A DNA stretch of 6,428 nt from an uncultured Candidatus Nemicrothrix sp. (GTDB taxonomy: Bacteria > Actinomycetota > Acidimicrobiia > Acidimicrobiales > Acidimicrobilacustridaceae), in contig CAIKHC010000291.1 of the NCBI GenBank assembly GCA_903827085.1, forward strand, positions 1-6,428, written 5' to 3'. Made by a program: the position numbers and the translations under genes. Each line of letters opens with the position of its first letter. Position 1 is the stretch's first letter. Below, one piece after another: positions 5,502-6,428 of the stretch. The notes beneath the pieces were generated by a model. That model was not told the DNA's origin. It was given only the letters and a program-made list of their open reading frames with translations, and searched no databases.

Positions 5502-6428
5502 GTGCCCGAAACTGATCAGACACGCGAATTTCCGGGGGCGAAAGCGCCTGATCGCACTGGCTCTATCGATAGCAGTGGTCTTCGACTCGCGTTGAATGAG
5601 TGGGGCGATCCCGATGCACCTGTGATTGCGATGGTGCATGGCGGCTTTGATTTCTCTCGCACTTTCGATGTCTTTGCACCAATGATCGCTGAGGCTGGTT
5701 GGCGAGTCGTCGCTTGGGATGCGCGTGGACACGGGGATTCCGATCACGCTCATCTCTATGGCTGGGCCGCTGACGTTCGCGATCATCTCGCCGCAATTGA
5801 ATCGATCAGTAGCGAACCAATTGTTTTGCTTGGCCATTCAAAGGGGGGTGGCCAGTTACTTGACCTTCTCGACGGCCGTCCGTCGCTCGCCCGAGCATTC
5901 GTGAATCTCGATGGCCTTCCGTCCCAGTTCTCCTCTCCTGATGTCAACGATCGTGAGCGTCGTCGAATGCGACGAGCTGATTTGGCTTCGGGACTTGATC
6001 GCCGTCGACGACGCGCTGAGCTCACTCGGCGTCCGGACACGATCGAGGGCTTGGCCGAACGACGGCAGCCGATGAATCCGCGACTTTCGCGTGAGTGGCT
6101 TGAATACCTCGTCACTGTCGGCGCCCGTCACGACGACGAAGGGTGGCGTTGGAAGATCGATCCGGTGTTGCATCTCGGCGGTTTTGGCCCGTGGCGTCCC
6201 GGCTGGTCGCTCGACCACCTCGCAGCATTGGAAATGCCTTTCCTGGGCGTGTTGTCTGGAGTTCAAGACGATCCGATGGGGTGGAAGAGCCGACGCGGAG
6301 ACATCGAGCCGTTCCTTCCGCCTGGTGGACAACTTGAGTTCTACGACGAGATTGGCCACTTTCTGCATATCGAACAAACACGGTTCATTGCTGACCTTGT
6401 GCTCAAGTTTTTGGAGCCACACCGATGA
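5502..6428 (+). CDS. Alpha/beta hydrolase fold protein, substrate unknown
   Basis: This 308-residue protein, with no signal peptide or membrane span, is probably a cytosolic serine hydrolase (esterase, lipase or related). It shows the full alpha/beta hydrolase layout: oxyanion-hole motif HGG at 46-48, VVAWDARGHGDSDH at 69-82, and nucleophile elbow GHSKGG at 111-116 with Ser113. An acid candidate is Asp256 or Asp257 in SGVQDDP after a late beta strand, and His286 lies in IGHFLHIEQ. The cap region at about 150-195 is unusually rich in arginine (for example RERRRMRR at 151-158 and RRRRR at 167-171). The segment around 200-240 (EYLVTVGARH, WKIDPVLH, GPWRPGW) looks conserved rather than random, and may shape a specific pocket. 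The frame is open further upstream to 5349, but that part overlaps the repressor gene and is arginine/cysteine-rich nonsense. GTG 5502 fits the homologous region and the -10 box. The stop codon TGA is the last three bases of the window. Confidence 0.9.
   Translation: MPETDQTREFPGAKAPDRTGSIDSSGLRLALNEWGDPDAPVIAMVHGGFDFSRTFDVFAPMIAEAGWRVVAWDARGHGDSDHAHLYGWAADVRDHLAAIESISSEPIVLLGHSKGGGQLLDLLDGRPSLARAFVNLDGLPSQFSSPDVNDRERRRMRRADLASGLDRRRRRAELTRRPDTIEGLAERRQPMNPRLSREWLEYLVTVGARHDDEGWRWKIDPVLHLGGFGPWRPGWSLDHLAALEMPFLGVLSGVQDDPMGWKSRRGDIEPFLPPGGQLEFYDEIGHFLHIEQTRFIADLVLKFLEPHR

Overview
The window is compact bacterial chromosome carrying five protein-coding genes and no RNA gene, transposon, CRISPR array or phage gene that I can recognise. 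Base composition looks moderately GC-rich (estimated by eye at 55-60 %, not counted). Two starts next to TAnnnT hexamers with no Shine-Dalgarno, a divergent Fur-family/hydrolase pair and the character of the proteins suggest an actinobacterium, possibly of the Acidimicrobiia. That placement is an inference and needs a search to confirm.

Layout, left to right: (1) 1-1452, minus strand: the first 484 codons of hppA, a membrane-bound ion-translocating pyrophosphatase that runs off the left edge. (2) 1453-1799: a 347-base gap without a credible gene. It forms the putative 5' leader of hppA and holds an intrinsic-terminator-like hairpin with a T6 tract close to the hppA start, plus further hairpins. 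(3) 1800-3335, minus: a membrane-anchored extracytoplasmic PQQ-like beta-propeller protein of unknown function. (4) 3374-4960, minus: prfC, peptide chain release factor 3. (5) 4978-5436, minus: a Fur-family metal-responsive repressor. (6) 5502-6428, plus: an alpha/beta hydrolase transcribed divergently from the Fur-family gene, ending exactly at the window edge.

The Fur-family gene, prfC and the beta-propeller gene lie head to tail with gaps of 17 and 38 bases and no visible terminator between them, so they probably form one operon read from the promoter near 5446-5451. The strongest terminator-like structure on that strand lies past the beta-propeller gene, only a few dozen bases before hppA. 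It either ends the operon or attenuates hppA. The hydrolase shares a 65-base divergent promoter region with the operon and could respond to the same repressor, although I see no convincing operator.

No obvious new multi-gene system is present. The observations most worth checking are the structured hppA leader, the uncharacterised beta-propeller protein and the coupling of a metal repressor to a translation factor.
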